Below, in pieces: positions 1 through 5,795 of a DNA stretch of 6,543 bases. Made by a program: the position numbers and the translations under genes. The notes beneath the pieces are model-generated. The model did no database searches, was not told where the DNA came from, and saw only the letters and a program-made list of their open reading frames with translations. This DNA is from Syntrophobacteria bacterium (lineage in GTDB: Bacteria > Desulfobacterota > DSWW01), in contig JAQYVQ010000075.1 in the NCBI GenBank assembly GCA_030145435.1, positions 1 through 6,543 of the forward strand. Direction: 5' to 3'. Position 1 is the first letter of the stretch, and each line of letters opens with the position of its first letter.

Positions 1-1
1 T

Positions 2-163
2 CTGCCGGTCCATCGCTTCGTACATCCCGACGAATTCGAAGAGTGGCGCACGGTCGCCCTCGATCTGGGTTTTGCAGAGGTTGCCAGCGGTCCCTTCGTG
101 CGAAGCTCGTACCGCGCGGAAGCCTTCTATCAGGCCGCGAGACCGTCGTCCATTGAATCGTAG
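2..163 (+). CDS. lipA: Lipoyl synthase, C-terminal end (partial)
   Basis: This is the 3' end of a gene whose start lies before the window; 53 residues and the TAG stop are visible. The segment FEEW-x(4)-ALDLGFAEVASGP followed by FVRSSYRAE matches the conserved C-terminal end of radical-SAM lipoyl synthase, where the Arg-Ser-Ser-Tyr stretch contains the serine that ligates the auxiliary [4Fe-4S] cluster. The enzyme inserts two sulfurs into octanoyl groups on carrier proteins such as GcvH and the 2-oxoacid dehydrogenase E2 subunits, in the cytoplasm. The radical-SAM CxxxCxxC motif is outside the window and cannot be checked. The GcvR-like gene begins 20 bp downstream on the same strand, which suggests one transcript and a link to the glycine cleavage system. 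Confidence 0.9.
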   Translation: MPVHRFVHPDEFEEWRTVALDLGFAEVASGPFVRSSYRAEAFYQAARPSSIES

Positions 164-183
164 TCAAGTCGAGGAGCACGTAG

Positions 184-708
184 ATGACGAAATACTTTAT
201 TCTGCTGTCGTCGGGCAAGGACAGGCCCGGAATCGTCGATGACATCTCCACGCTCTTGTTCGACAAGGGGGCGAACATCGAGGACAGCCGGATGGCGGTC
301 ATGGGCGGATGTTTCTCCTCCATGACCCTCTTCTCCTGCACCCGGGAACAAGTGGAGCCGATCCGGGGAGGCCTGGAGGATCTGCGGGGACTCGGATTGG
401 AGGCCCACCTTCATGAGGCCGAAGATCCCGCGGGAGGCACGGCGCTGGCGGGACTGCCCCTCAAATTCGAGATGACGGCCATGGATCACCCCGGAATCGT
501 TCAGCGTGTGGTCCGCATGCTGCGAAAAAACGACGTCAACATCGAATCCCTGGAAACGCAGGTTATGGGCGCGCCTCTCTCCGGGGCTCCCCTGTTTGAC
601 CTGCGGCTCGAGGCGACGGTGCCGGCAGACAAGTCTATCGGAAAGGTCAAAGAGCAACTTGCCGACCTGGCAGGGGAAATGAATCTGGACCTGGTCTTCA
701 AGGTGTGA
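184..708 (+). CDS. Two-ACT-domain protein, GcvR-like regulator
   Basis: The 174-residue product has two ACT domains in tandem, at about residues 3-80 and 92-174. Each begins with the typical loop that binds small ligands: KDRPGIVDDIS near residue 12 and MDHPGIVQRVV near residue 100, followed by GANIEDS and DVNIESL. Length and architecture match the family that includes E. coli GcvR, which controls the glycine cleavage operon by protein-protein contact with GcvA rather than by binding DNA; no DNA-binding domain is seen here. The ATG at 184 is supported by GAGGAG at 171-176, seven bases upstream. Its position directly after lipoyl synthase (20 bp gap) and before an Lrp-type gene (32 bp gap) supports a role in sensing amino acids, probably glycine. 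The ligand and partner are inferred, and no GcvA is in the window. Confidence 0.85.
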   Translation: MTKYFILLSSGKDRPGIVDDISTLLFDKGANIEDSRMAVMGGCFSSMTLFSCTREQVEPIRGGLEDLRGLGLEAHLHEAEDPAGGTALAGLPLKFEMTAMDHPGIVQRVVRMLRKNDVNIESLETQVMGAPLSGAPLFDLRLEATVPADKSIGKVKEQLADLAGEMNLDLVFKV

Positions 709-740
709 TATGAGCAAGGCGCACAGAGGGGGGAACCGTC

Positions 741-1208
741 ATGGCCAAGGACGAAGAAAAGAAGGTCAAGATAGACGAGACCGACATTGACATTATTCGG
801 CACCTCCAGGATGGCAGGAAATCCTTCAAGCGGATTGCCGAGGAGCTGTCGCTGGCAGAGAACACGGTGCGGTCGCGGGTCACCAAACTGATCGACAACG
901 GGGTTCTTCAAATCACCGGGAGTGTGGCCCCCGGATCCATCCCGGGCCACAGCGTCGTCTTCATCGGGGTCAAGCTGCAGAGCATGGACCTGGTCAAGAA
1001 GGGCAAGGAGATCAGCAAGCTGACGGGGGTGGTGTCGGTGAGCGTCGTGACGGGGCAGTACGATCTGATCCTGGTGGTGCTGCTGAAAGAGGAGTCCGGC
1101 CTCCTCGAGTTCTACACGGAGCAGATGTCCCGCATAAAGGGCATTCAAAGCGTGGAGACCTTCGTCGTGTACAAGGACTACAACTTCAGGGTCCCCTACA
1201 TCCTCTGA
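741..1208 (+). CDS. Lrp/AsnC-family transcriptional regulator
   Basis: The 155-residue product has the standard family layout and length. An N-terminal winged helix-turn-helix covers about residues 10-60, with DETDIDIIRHLQ, the helix-turn-helix IAEELSLAENTVRSRVTKL and DNGVLQITG. A ligand-binding RAM domain follows from about residue 70 to 148, with GVVSVSVVTGQYDLILVV carrying the typical G-x-Y/F-D turn. Such proteins form dimers and higher oligomers and respond to amino acids. ATG 741 is preceded by a strong purine run (AGAGGGGGGAA, 725-735). Two features stand out. Its last 35 codons, together with 21 bp beyond the stop, recur at 5653-5795 beside the aminotransferase gene. The last residues of this copy may therefore be a replacement tail acquired during the rearrangement. 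The domains are intact and the gene looks functional. Its regulon is unknown, but glycine cleavage or transamination genes are natural candidates. Confidence 0.92.
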   Translation: MAKDEEKKVKIDETDIDIIRHLQDGRKSFKRIAEELSLAENTVRSRVTKLIDNGVLQITGSVAPGSIPGHSVVFIGVKLQSMDLVKKGKEISKLTGVVSVSVVTGQYDLILVVLLKEESGLLEFYTEQMSRIKGIQSVETFVVYKDYNFRVPYIL

Positions 1209-1229
1209 ACTTCCTCCCGGTACTTCTCC
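1099..1229. repeat. Left copy of lrp-3'-end direct repeat
   Basis: This 131-bp segment covers Lrp residues 121-155, the stop codon and 21 bp beyond. It matches 5653-5795 in the same orientation with 8 substitutions (about 94 percent identity over aligned bases) and one 12-bp gap. The bases after the lrp stop are, on the - strand, the last codons of the convergent aminotransferase gene (EKYREEV then QRM and stop). Four codons present in the right copy are missing here. That aminotransferase coding sense is meaningless at this place, so the segment must derive from an lrp-aminotransferase junction. Identity stops abruptly at 1229/1230. Confidence 0.93.
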
Positions 1230-1260
1230 GCTAATAGGGGTCAAACCTACACATTTGACA
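1230..1260. repeat. REP-like half element
   Basis: Immediately after the left repeat copy, the sequence TAATAGGGGTCAAACC (1232-1247) followed by TTTGACA (1254-1260) resembles one arm of the palindromic REP-like elements common in deltaproteobacterial genomes (typical style AATAGGGGTCAGACC). No matching opposite arm is found nearby, so it would be a remnant. The similarity is from memory of the style of such repeats, not from a search. Confidence 0.3.
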
Positions 1261-1294
1261 AAACCGCTCGAGGCCCTGGTTGTTCGCCTGCATT

Positions 1295-1358
1295 TAGGGG
1301 ACGGTCTTTACTTTTTAGACTTAATGAGAAAAGTCAAAGAAGTAAAGACCGTCCCCTA
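1295..1358. repeat. REP-like hairpin with 28-nt arms
   Basis: A large inverted repeat: arm 1295-1322 begins TAGGGGACGGTCTTTACTT, and arm 1331-1358 is its reverse complement with only two mismatches. The 8-nt loop is AATGAGAA (1323-1330). The first 19 bp of the stem are perfect. A GGGGACGGTC end with a TTTACTT interior is the style of palindromic REP/MITE-like elements mobilised by IS200-related REP-associated tyrosine transposases (RAYT), although no such transposase is present here. It begins 87 bp after the lrp stop and could also end lrp transcription, but there is no U-tract on the 3' side (ATTTTGG follows), so a classical intrinsic terminator is less likely. Confidence 0.85.
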
Positions 1359-1843
1359 TTTTGGATAAGAACGTTTGACAGCGGATCACCAGCGGGAATA
1401 TTGTGACACTGTTTGTGCGAGTTTGCTGGGACGTACTTATGGCCAGCGAAGGGCGTGTGGCGAAGGATCGCCGAGATTGCTAATGGCTTTATGTGTTTAA
1501 GCCCACGCTTCAGGAGTCGATCAAAGACCTAGCCCGGTTCCGCTGGCAGGAGATGAAGAAGATGGCCCAATGGCGCAAGACCAGCAAGTGGCAATTTAGG
1601 TAATACAGAATGAAATAGGGAAGAAATTAGGCAACATCGGTGGCCAGGAAAAGCGCCCGCTCGATTCGATGCTCCTGGCGGTTCCGAAATAGAGGAGAAG
1701 GCATGCGATCGCATCCTCCGCTTCCACGCGTATGACCTGAACCTCGTAGCCTCGGTTACCGCGTACATGCGCGGGGGCAAGGGGCCGTTTCACCCGCCTG
1801 CGCCAGGTGGAAAGAGCCAGCCGCACTCCAGGGGCAACAGCCG
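1359..1843. other. Gene-poor stretch with reading-frame debris
   Basis: No intact gene is convincing here. One + strand frame is open from 1379 to 1480, has a TAA at 1481-1483, then continues open to a TAA at 1601-1603; the second part ends with a basic, tryptophan-containing stretch (RFRWQEMKKMAQWRK). This could be a decayed gene end, but I recognise no family. A second frame is open from 1614 to a TGA at 1845-1847 and overlaps the SNF2 start codon by 2 bases in the ATGA manner. It has only one late ATG (1764) and no recognised domain. The 1360-1620 part is visibly more AT-rich than the neighbouring genes, consistent with acquired or decaying DNA. The promoter of the SNF2-SWIM pair should lie in this stretch, but no strong sigma-70-type match stands out. 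Confidence 0.5.
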
Positions 1844-4585
1844 ATGACACAGCTCTCCTTCGATCGTAGTGTCCCGGACGTGGGCGACACACTCGTCTGT
1901 GGATTGGTGCCGAGTGGGCGCATCGAGGTCCGACCCGGCTCTCCGGAAAATGAGCCACGGATGTCTGCCGCAGCTGCAAAGCGCATCCTCGACGCGTTCG
2001 ACGTCGGCCGCGGACACGGCGTGCTGTACCTGGGCGCGGCGGAGCTGCGCACCGACCTCCATCCTTCGCTTTCGTACTGGCGCGAAATCGGACGGTCCTT
2101 CGTGGCCAGGGCGTGCGGCGCCCTTGATCCGACCGATCCTGAGTCCGTGGCCGTTCCCGACCCGGATCCCAACGAGATTTCGGCTTTCGTCCAAGGCGCG
2201 CCTCCCATGCAGGGCGCCGAGCTGATCACGTCCGCGTTGCTCGGTGAGCTGTGGTCCGACATGGGCAAGGCCCTGGCCGACCAGGCAGAGAGGTTCGAGG
2301 ATGGTGTTCAAGGGTATCTGAAAAAGCAGAGCTCGGTCTGGAACGTGGTCGGCCGGGTCTGCTTCCACCTGGCCGAGAACAAGCGCGACCCGGACTACCC
2401 TTTTGCCTTCATCGCGACTTACGTCCACAAGGTCTCCAAGCAGGCCAAGCCCCAGCACCTGCCGCTCGGCCGGGCGCTCAAGGACTACGCCGGGGCCCGG
2501 AACCGCCGGAAGCTTCTCGCGCTTCTCTCTCCCATTTCCCGTGCGGCCGAGAGGAGCGCCTTCATCCGCGAGTTGGTCGACTCCGGCGACATCTACCACC
2601 CGCTATTGTGGACGCCCAGGGAGGCGCATCGCTTTCTCTGCGAGATGGCAGTGTACGAGCAAGCGGGCCTGGTCGTGCGCATGCCCGACTGGTGGAACGC
2701 GAAGAGCCGCCCCCGCCCCAGGGTCTCGGTGTCCGTGGGAGGCGAGGCGCCATCCAAGCTGGGCATGGAGGCGCTGCTGGACTTCGACGTCAAGCTGACC
2801 ATCGACGGCCAGGCCCTGTCGCCGGAGGAAATCGAGGATCTGCTCGCCTCCACCGAAGGGATGGTGCTCATCAAGGGCAAATGGGTCGAAGTGGACCGGG
2901 ACAGGCTCGGCGAGGTTCTCGACCATTGGCGCGACGTTCAGAGACAGGCCGCCACGGATGGAGTAAGCTTTGGCGAGGCCATGCGCATGCTGGCCGGCGC
3001 GCAGCTCGATGGTGATGAAACGGACGGCGCTGGAGACGCCCGGCCCGAGTGGTCGGAGGTCATCGCCGGCAAGTGGCTGTCATCCAGGCTCGATAAGCTC
3101 CGCTCCCCGCAGTTGCGGTCCGAGATCGATGCGAATGCCGGCCTCAAGGCCGAGCTTCGTCCCTATCAGAGGCTCGGAGTACAGTGGCTCTGGACGCTGC
3201 GCGGCCTGGAATTCGGCGGCTGCCTGGCCGACGACATGGGCCTGGGCAAGACCATCCAGGTTCTGGCGGTTCTCTACCTGAGCCTGCGCAACAAGGAGAA
3301 GGGCGCCGATCTGCTGGTGGTTCCGGCATCAATCATCGACAACTGGCGCCAGGAGATCGAGCGTTTCGCCCCGAAGCTGAAGGTGCTGATCGCGCATCCC
3401 TCGCACATCCCCTCGATAGAACTGAAAAAGCTATCGAGAAAGGAAGTGGAGGCACAAGATGCGGTGATCACAACCTACGGCACCGTCATGCGGACCGACT
3501 GGATGAAAGAGCATCCATGGCGGAACCTGATTCTGGACGAGGCCCAGGCTATCAAGAACCCGGGCGCCAAGCAGACCAAGGCGGTCAAGGCGCTGAAATC
3601 GAAGTGGCGGCTGGCTCTGACCGGCACGCCCGTGGAGAACCGGCTCGGCGACCTTTGGTCGATTTTTGACTTCCTGAACCCTGGGCTTCTCGGCTCCGCC
3701 AAGGCGTTCAACGGTTTCTGCAAGTCCATGGCGTCGGGCAGGCAGGGAGGCTACGCACCGCTGCGCAGGCTGGTGCAGCCATACATCCTGCGCAGGCTCA
3801 AGACCGACAAGAGCGTCATCGCCGATCTCCCCGACAAAACCGAGGTCAACGCCTACTGCCTGCTGAGCAAGCGGCAGGCCGCTCTCTACCAGCAGTCGGT
3901 CGACGAGATGAAGAAGATGATCGCGGAACTCGACGGCATAGAGCGGCGCGGCGTGGTCCTGGCCTTCTTGATGCGCTTCAAGCAAATCTGCAACCACCCG
4001 TCCCAGTGGCTGGGTGATGGCGGCTACGAGCCCGGAGACAGCGGCAAGCTCTCGCGGCTGCGCGAGCTCGGCGAGTCCATCGCCGCGCGCCAGGACAAGG
4101 TGCTGGTGTTCACCCAGTTCCGGGAGATGACCGAGCCGTTGGCCGGCTTTCTGGCCGAGGTCTTCGGGCGTACCGGGCTCGTGCTGCACGGCGGCACGCC
4201 GGTCAAGAAGCGCCACGGGCTGGTCAAGAGCTTCCAGGAAGACGACCGGCTGCCGTTCATGGTGCTCTCCCTCAAGGCCGGAGGCACCGGGCTCAACCTG
4301 ACGGCTGCATCCCACGTCATCCATTTCGACCGGTGGTGGAACCCGGCGGTCGAGAACCAGGCCACGGACCGCGCCTATCGCATCGGACAGAAGAGGAACG
4401 TACTCGTCCACAAGTTTATCTGCCGGGGCACTGTGGAGGAGCGCATCCACGAGCTGATGGCCGGCAAGCAGAAGCTCTCCGACGAGATTCTGTCGGGGGG
4501 AGCGGAGTCGGCCTTGACCGAGATGAGCAACGAGGAGTTGATTTCGATGGTGTCGCTCGATTTGAGCAGCGCCCTCGAAGGATAG
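1844..4585 (+). CDS. SNF2/SWI2-family DNA-dependent ATPase
   Basis: The 913-residue product has a bacterial SNF2 layout. An N-terminal region of about 300 residues typical of this branch is followed by the SNF2-associated (DUF3670-type) domain around residues 290-380 (LLDFDVKLTIDGQ at about 311). Next comes RecA-like lobe 1: LRPYQRLGVQWL, Walker A DDMGLGKT (463-470), Walker B DEAQ (565-568) and LTGTP (592-596). Lobe 2 has KVLVFTQF, LSLKAGGTGLNL and motif VI QATDRAYRIGQ (839-849). All catalytic motifs are intact, so an active ATP-driven translocase on duplex DNA or nucleoprotein is expected; SNF2 proteins usually do not unwind strands. ATG 1844 has AGGGG at 1830-1834, nine bases upstream. The SWIM gene starts 33 bp downstream, and this pair is widespread in bacteria. 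Its exact substrate is unknown. DISARM also uses a SNF2-like protein (DrmD), but no other DISARM gene is present. Confidence 0.95.
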   Translation: MTQLSFDRSVPDVGDTLVCGLVPSGRIEVRPGSPENEPRMSAAAAKRILDAFDVGRGHGVLYLGAAELRTDLHPSLSYWREIGRSFVARACGALDPTDPESVAVPDPDPNEISAFVQGAPPMQGAELITSALLGELWSDMGKALADQAERFEDGVQGYLKKQSSVWNVVGRVCFHLAENKRDPDYPFAFIATYVHKVSKQAKPQHLPLGRALKDYAGARNRRKLLALLSPISRAAERSAFIRELVDSGDIYHPLLWTPREAHRFLCEMAVYEQAGLVVRMPDWWNAKSRPRPRVSVSVGGEAPSKLGMEALLDFDVKLTIDGQALSPEEIEDLLASTEGMVLIKGKWVEVDRDRLGEVLDHWRDVQRQAATDGVSFGEAMRMLAGAQLDGDETDGAGDARPEWSEVIAGKWLSSRLDKLRSPQLRSEIDANAGLKAELRPYQRLGVQWLWTLRGLEFGGCLADDMGLGKTIQVLAVLYLSLRNKEKGADLLVVPASIIDNWRQEIERFAPKLKVLIAHPSHIPSIELKKLSRKEVEAQDAVITTYGTVMRTDWMKEHPWRNLILDEAQAIKNPGAKQTKAVKALKSKWRLALTGTPVENRLGDLWSIFDFLNPGLLGSAKAFNGFCKSMASGRQGGYAPLRRLVQPYILRRLKTDKSVIADLPDKTEVNAYCLLSKRQAALYQQSVDEMKKMIAELDGIERRGVVLAFLMRFKQICNHPSQWLGDGGYEPGDSGKLSRLRELGESIAARQDKVLVFTQFREMTEPLAGFLAEVFGRTGLVLHGGTPVKKRHGLVKSFQEDDRLPFMVLSLKAGGTGLNLTAASHVIHFDRWWNPAVENQATDRAYRIGQKRNVLVHKFICRGTVEERIHELMAGKQKLSDEILSGGAESALTEMSNEELISMVSLDLSSALEG

Positions 4586-4618
4586 AGGGCATGAACAGAA
4601 CCTGAGCGAGGTGAGCAG

Positions 4619-5596
4619 ATGGGCCGGCACTCTTACTATGAATGGCGTCCCTATATTCCGATGGCCGAGCGCCGCCGCCGGGCCAGAAGGGAGGTCGCCA
4701 AGATGAAGAAGGCGGACCGCCATGTCTTGCCGGTCGAGATCGTCGGCCGTAAGATCACTACGACCTTCTGGGGAGAAGCATGGTGCAAGAACCTAGAGGC
4801 GTACAGCGACTATGCCAATCGTCTTCCACGCGGCAGGACTTACGTGCGTAACGGCTCGGTGATCGATCTGCAGATCGAGGCCGGGCGCGTGCGCTCTCTC
4901 GTCAGCGGCTCGGACATCTACGAGGTGGACATCAGGATCAAGCCCCTCCCAAAGCGGCGGTGGACCGATATCAAGTGTCAGTGTGCGGGCAAGATCGACT
5001 CGTTGGTGGAGCTATTGCGGGGGTCCATATCCAGGGGCGTGATGGAGATCGTCACCCGCAAGGCAGAGGGCCTGTTCCCGTCCCCCATGGAGATCTCGCT
5101 GAGCTGCTCGTGCCCTGACTGGGCGACCATGTGCAAGCACGTGGCGGCCACGCTTTACGGTGTAGGCGCGCGCCTGGACCGAAATCCCGAGATGCTTTTC
5201 ACCCTGAGGGGAGTCGATCCGGCCGAGATGGTGGAGGCCGCTGTCGAGCAGCCTCCGAGGGCAGGCAAGCGCCCTCGAGGCCGGGTCCTCGCCTCCGACG
5301 AGCTGTCCTCGGTCTTCGGCGTCGACATCGACATGGGCGATGCCTCTTCGGAAGACGTCGCGCCACGGGTCGAGCGAGGCCGGCAAGCGGCTCGGACCAA
5401 GAAGACGGGCAACAAGACGGGAAAGCGCTCCGCAACCGCCAGGAAGTCCGCGTCTCGCAATACGGCGGGCAAGACGAAGCCGGCGGGCAAGAAAGAAGCC
5501 ACGAAGAAGAACCCGGCAAGGAAGAAGAAGACCACGAAGAAGAAGACCACGAAGAAGGCAACAGCGAACAAGGCGACCGGCAGAGCCGCGAGATGA
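4619..5596 (+). CDS. SWIM zinc-finger protein with H1-like basic tail
   Basis: The 325-residue product starts with a conserved bacterial SWIM-protein N-terminus (YYEWRPYIPMAERRRRA, TTTFWGEAWCKNLE, SDYANRLPRGRTYVRNGSV). It carries the zinc-binding SWIM signature CxCx6CxH at residues 163-174 (C163, C165, C172, H174), complete. From about residue 250 the protein becomes a low-complexity Lys/Ala/Thr/Arg tail resembling histone H1 C-termini and bacterial H1-like proteins, which probably binds DNA or RNA nonspecifically. SWIM domains are known to mediate DNA or protein contact and are often encoded next to SNF2 ATPases, or fused to them. The GAGGTG ribosome site at 4608-4613 sits five bases before ATG 4619. 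The gene lies 33 bp after the SNF2 gene, so co-transcription and a physical complex are likely. The molecular role is inferred; the family assignment is firm. Confidence 0.93.
   Translation: MGRHSYYEWRPYIPMAERRRRARREVAKMKKADRHVLPVEIVGRKITTTFWGEAWCKNLEAYSDYANRLPRGRTYVRNGSVIDLQIEAGRVRSLVSGSDIYEVDIRIKPLPKRRWTDIKCQCAGKIDSLVELLRGSISRGVMEIVTRKAEGLFPSPMEISLSCSCPDWATMCKHVAATLYGVGARLDRNPEMLFTLRGVDPAEMVEAAVEQPPRAGKRPRGRVLASDELSSVFGVDIDMGDASSEDVAPRVERGRQAARTKKTGNKTGKRSATARKSASRNTAGKTKPAGKKEATKKNPARKKKTTKKKTTKKATANKATGRAAR
5522..5551 (+). repeat. 15-nt tandem repeat in the SWIM tail
   Basis: Two exact copies of AAGAAGAAGACCACG lie head to tail (5522-5536 and 5537-5551), encoding KKKTT twice, followed by a partial third unit (AAGAAG). 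It keeps the reading frame and shows how the basic tail can lengthen or shorten by five residues through slippage. Confidence 0.85.
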
Positions 5597-5652
5597 ACAA
5601 GAACCCTGTCCAGGAGCACCAAAGAAGGGACTTAAGGTCACATTAGGGTTCA

Positions 5653-5762
5653 GCCTCCTCGAGTTCTACACGGAGCAGATGTCCAGCATAAAGGGTATTC
5701 GAAGCGTGGAGACCTTCGTCGTGTACAAGGACTATAATTTCAGTGTTCCCTACATCCTTTGA
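5653..5762 (+). pseudogene. Detached lrp 3' end (last 35 codons)
   Basis: From 5655 the sequence encodes the last 35 residues of the Lrp-type protein, starting LLEFYTEQM and ending VPYIL, with its own TGA stop at 5760-5762. It differs from residues 121-155 of the intact protein at three positions (R131S, Q136R, R150S) and has five further silent changes. It has no start codon, helix-turn-helix or ribosome site, so it is a gene fragment. It lies beside the aminotransferase gene and overlaps its stop codon, which makes it the likely original lrp end left at the native locus, while the upstream lrp gene carries the other copy. An open frame running from 5340 through the SWIM tail into this fragment is accidental. 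Confidence 0.9.
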
Positions 5763-5795
5763 ACATAGGCCCTCACTTCCTCCCGGTACTTCTCC
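5653..5795. repeat. Right copy of lrp-3'-end direct repeat
   Basis: This 143-bp segment is the longer copy of the repeat at 1099-1229. It contains 12 bp absent from the left copy (ATAGGCCCTCAC, 5765-5776), which encode four codons within the C-terminal RAYV part of the aminotransferase gene. On its right the sequence continues without a break into the aminotransferase gene, so this copy still has its natural neighbour. Its left edge, at 5652/5653, is 56 bp after the SWIM stop codon. Confidence 0.93.

Noticed and set aside
501..1244. A 247-codon open frame on the - strand opposite the GcvR-like and Lrp-like genes
   Set aside because: Both + strand genes have clear domains and ribosome sites; the - strand product is compositionally odd and spans two genes.
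1375..1404. Possible promoter: TTGACA at 1375-1380 with TATTGT at 1399-1404
   Set aside because: The -35 match is perfect, but the -10 box matches only four of six bases and the site is about 440 bp before the SNF2 start, with no gene directly downstream.
3431..4723. A 430-codon open frame on the - strand opposite the SNF2 gene
   Set aside because: It is a shadow of a high-GC gene: the + strand carries all SNF2 motifs, and the - strand translation shows no recognisable domain.
1844..5596. DISARM-type defence island because of the SNF2 gene
   Set aside because: No methyltransferase, DUF1998 protein, second helicase or phospholipase-D gene is present; the SNF2-SWIM pair alone is common outside defence loci.
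5597..5652. Terminator between the SWIM gene and the lrp fragment
   Set aside because: No stem-loop followed by a T-run is visible in these 56 bp.
5340..5762. Open frame of 140 codons running through the SWIM tail and ending with the Lrp C-terminus
   Set aside because: It reads the lysine-rich SWIM tail in a wrong frame and enters the lrp fragment by chance; it has no ribosome site and the first part is low-complexity Arg-rich sequence.
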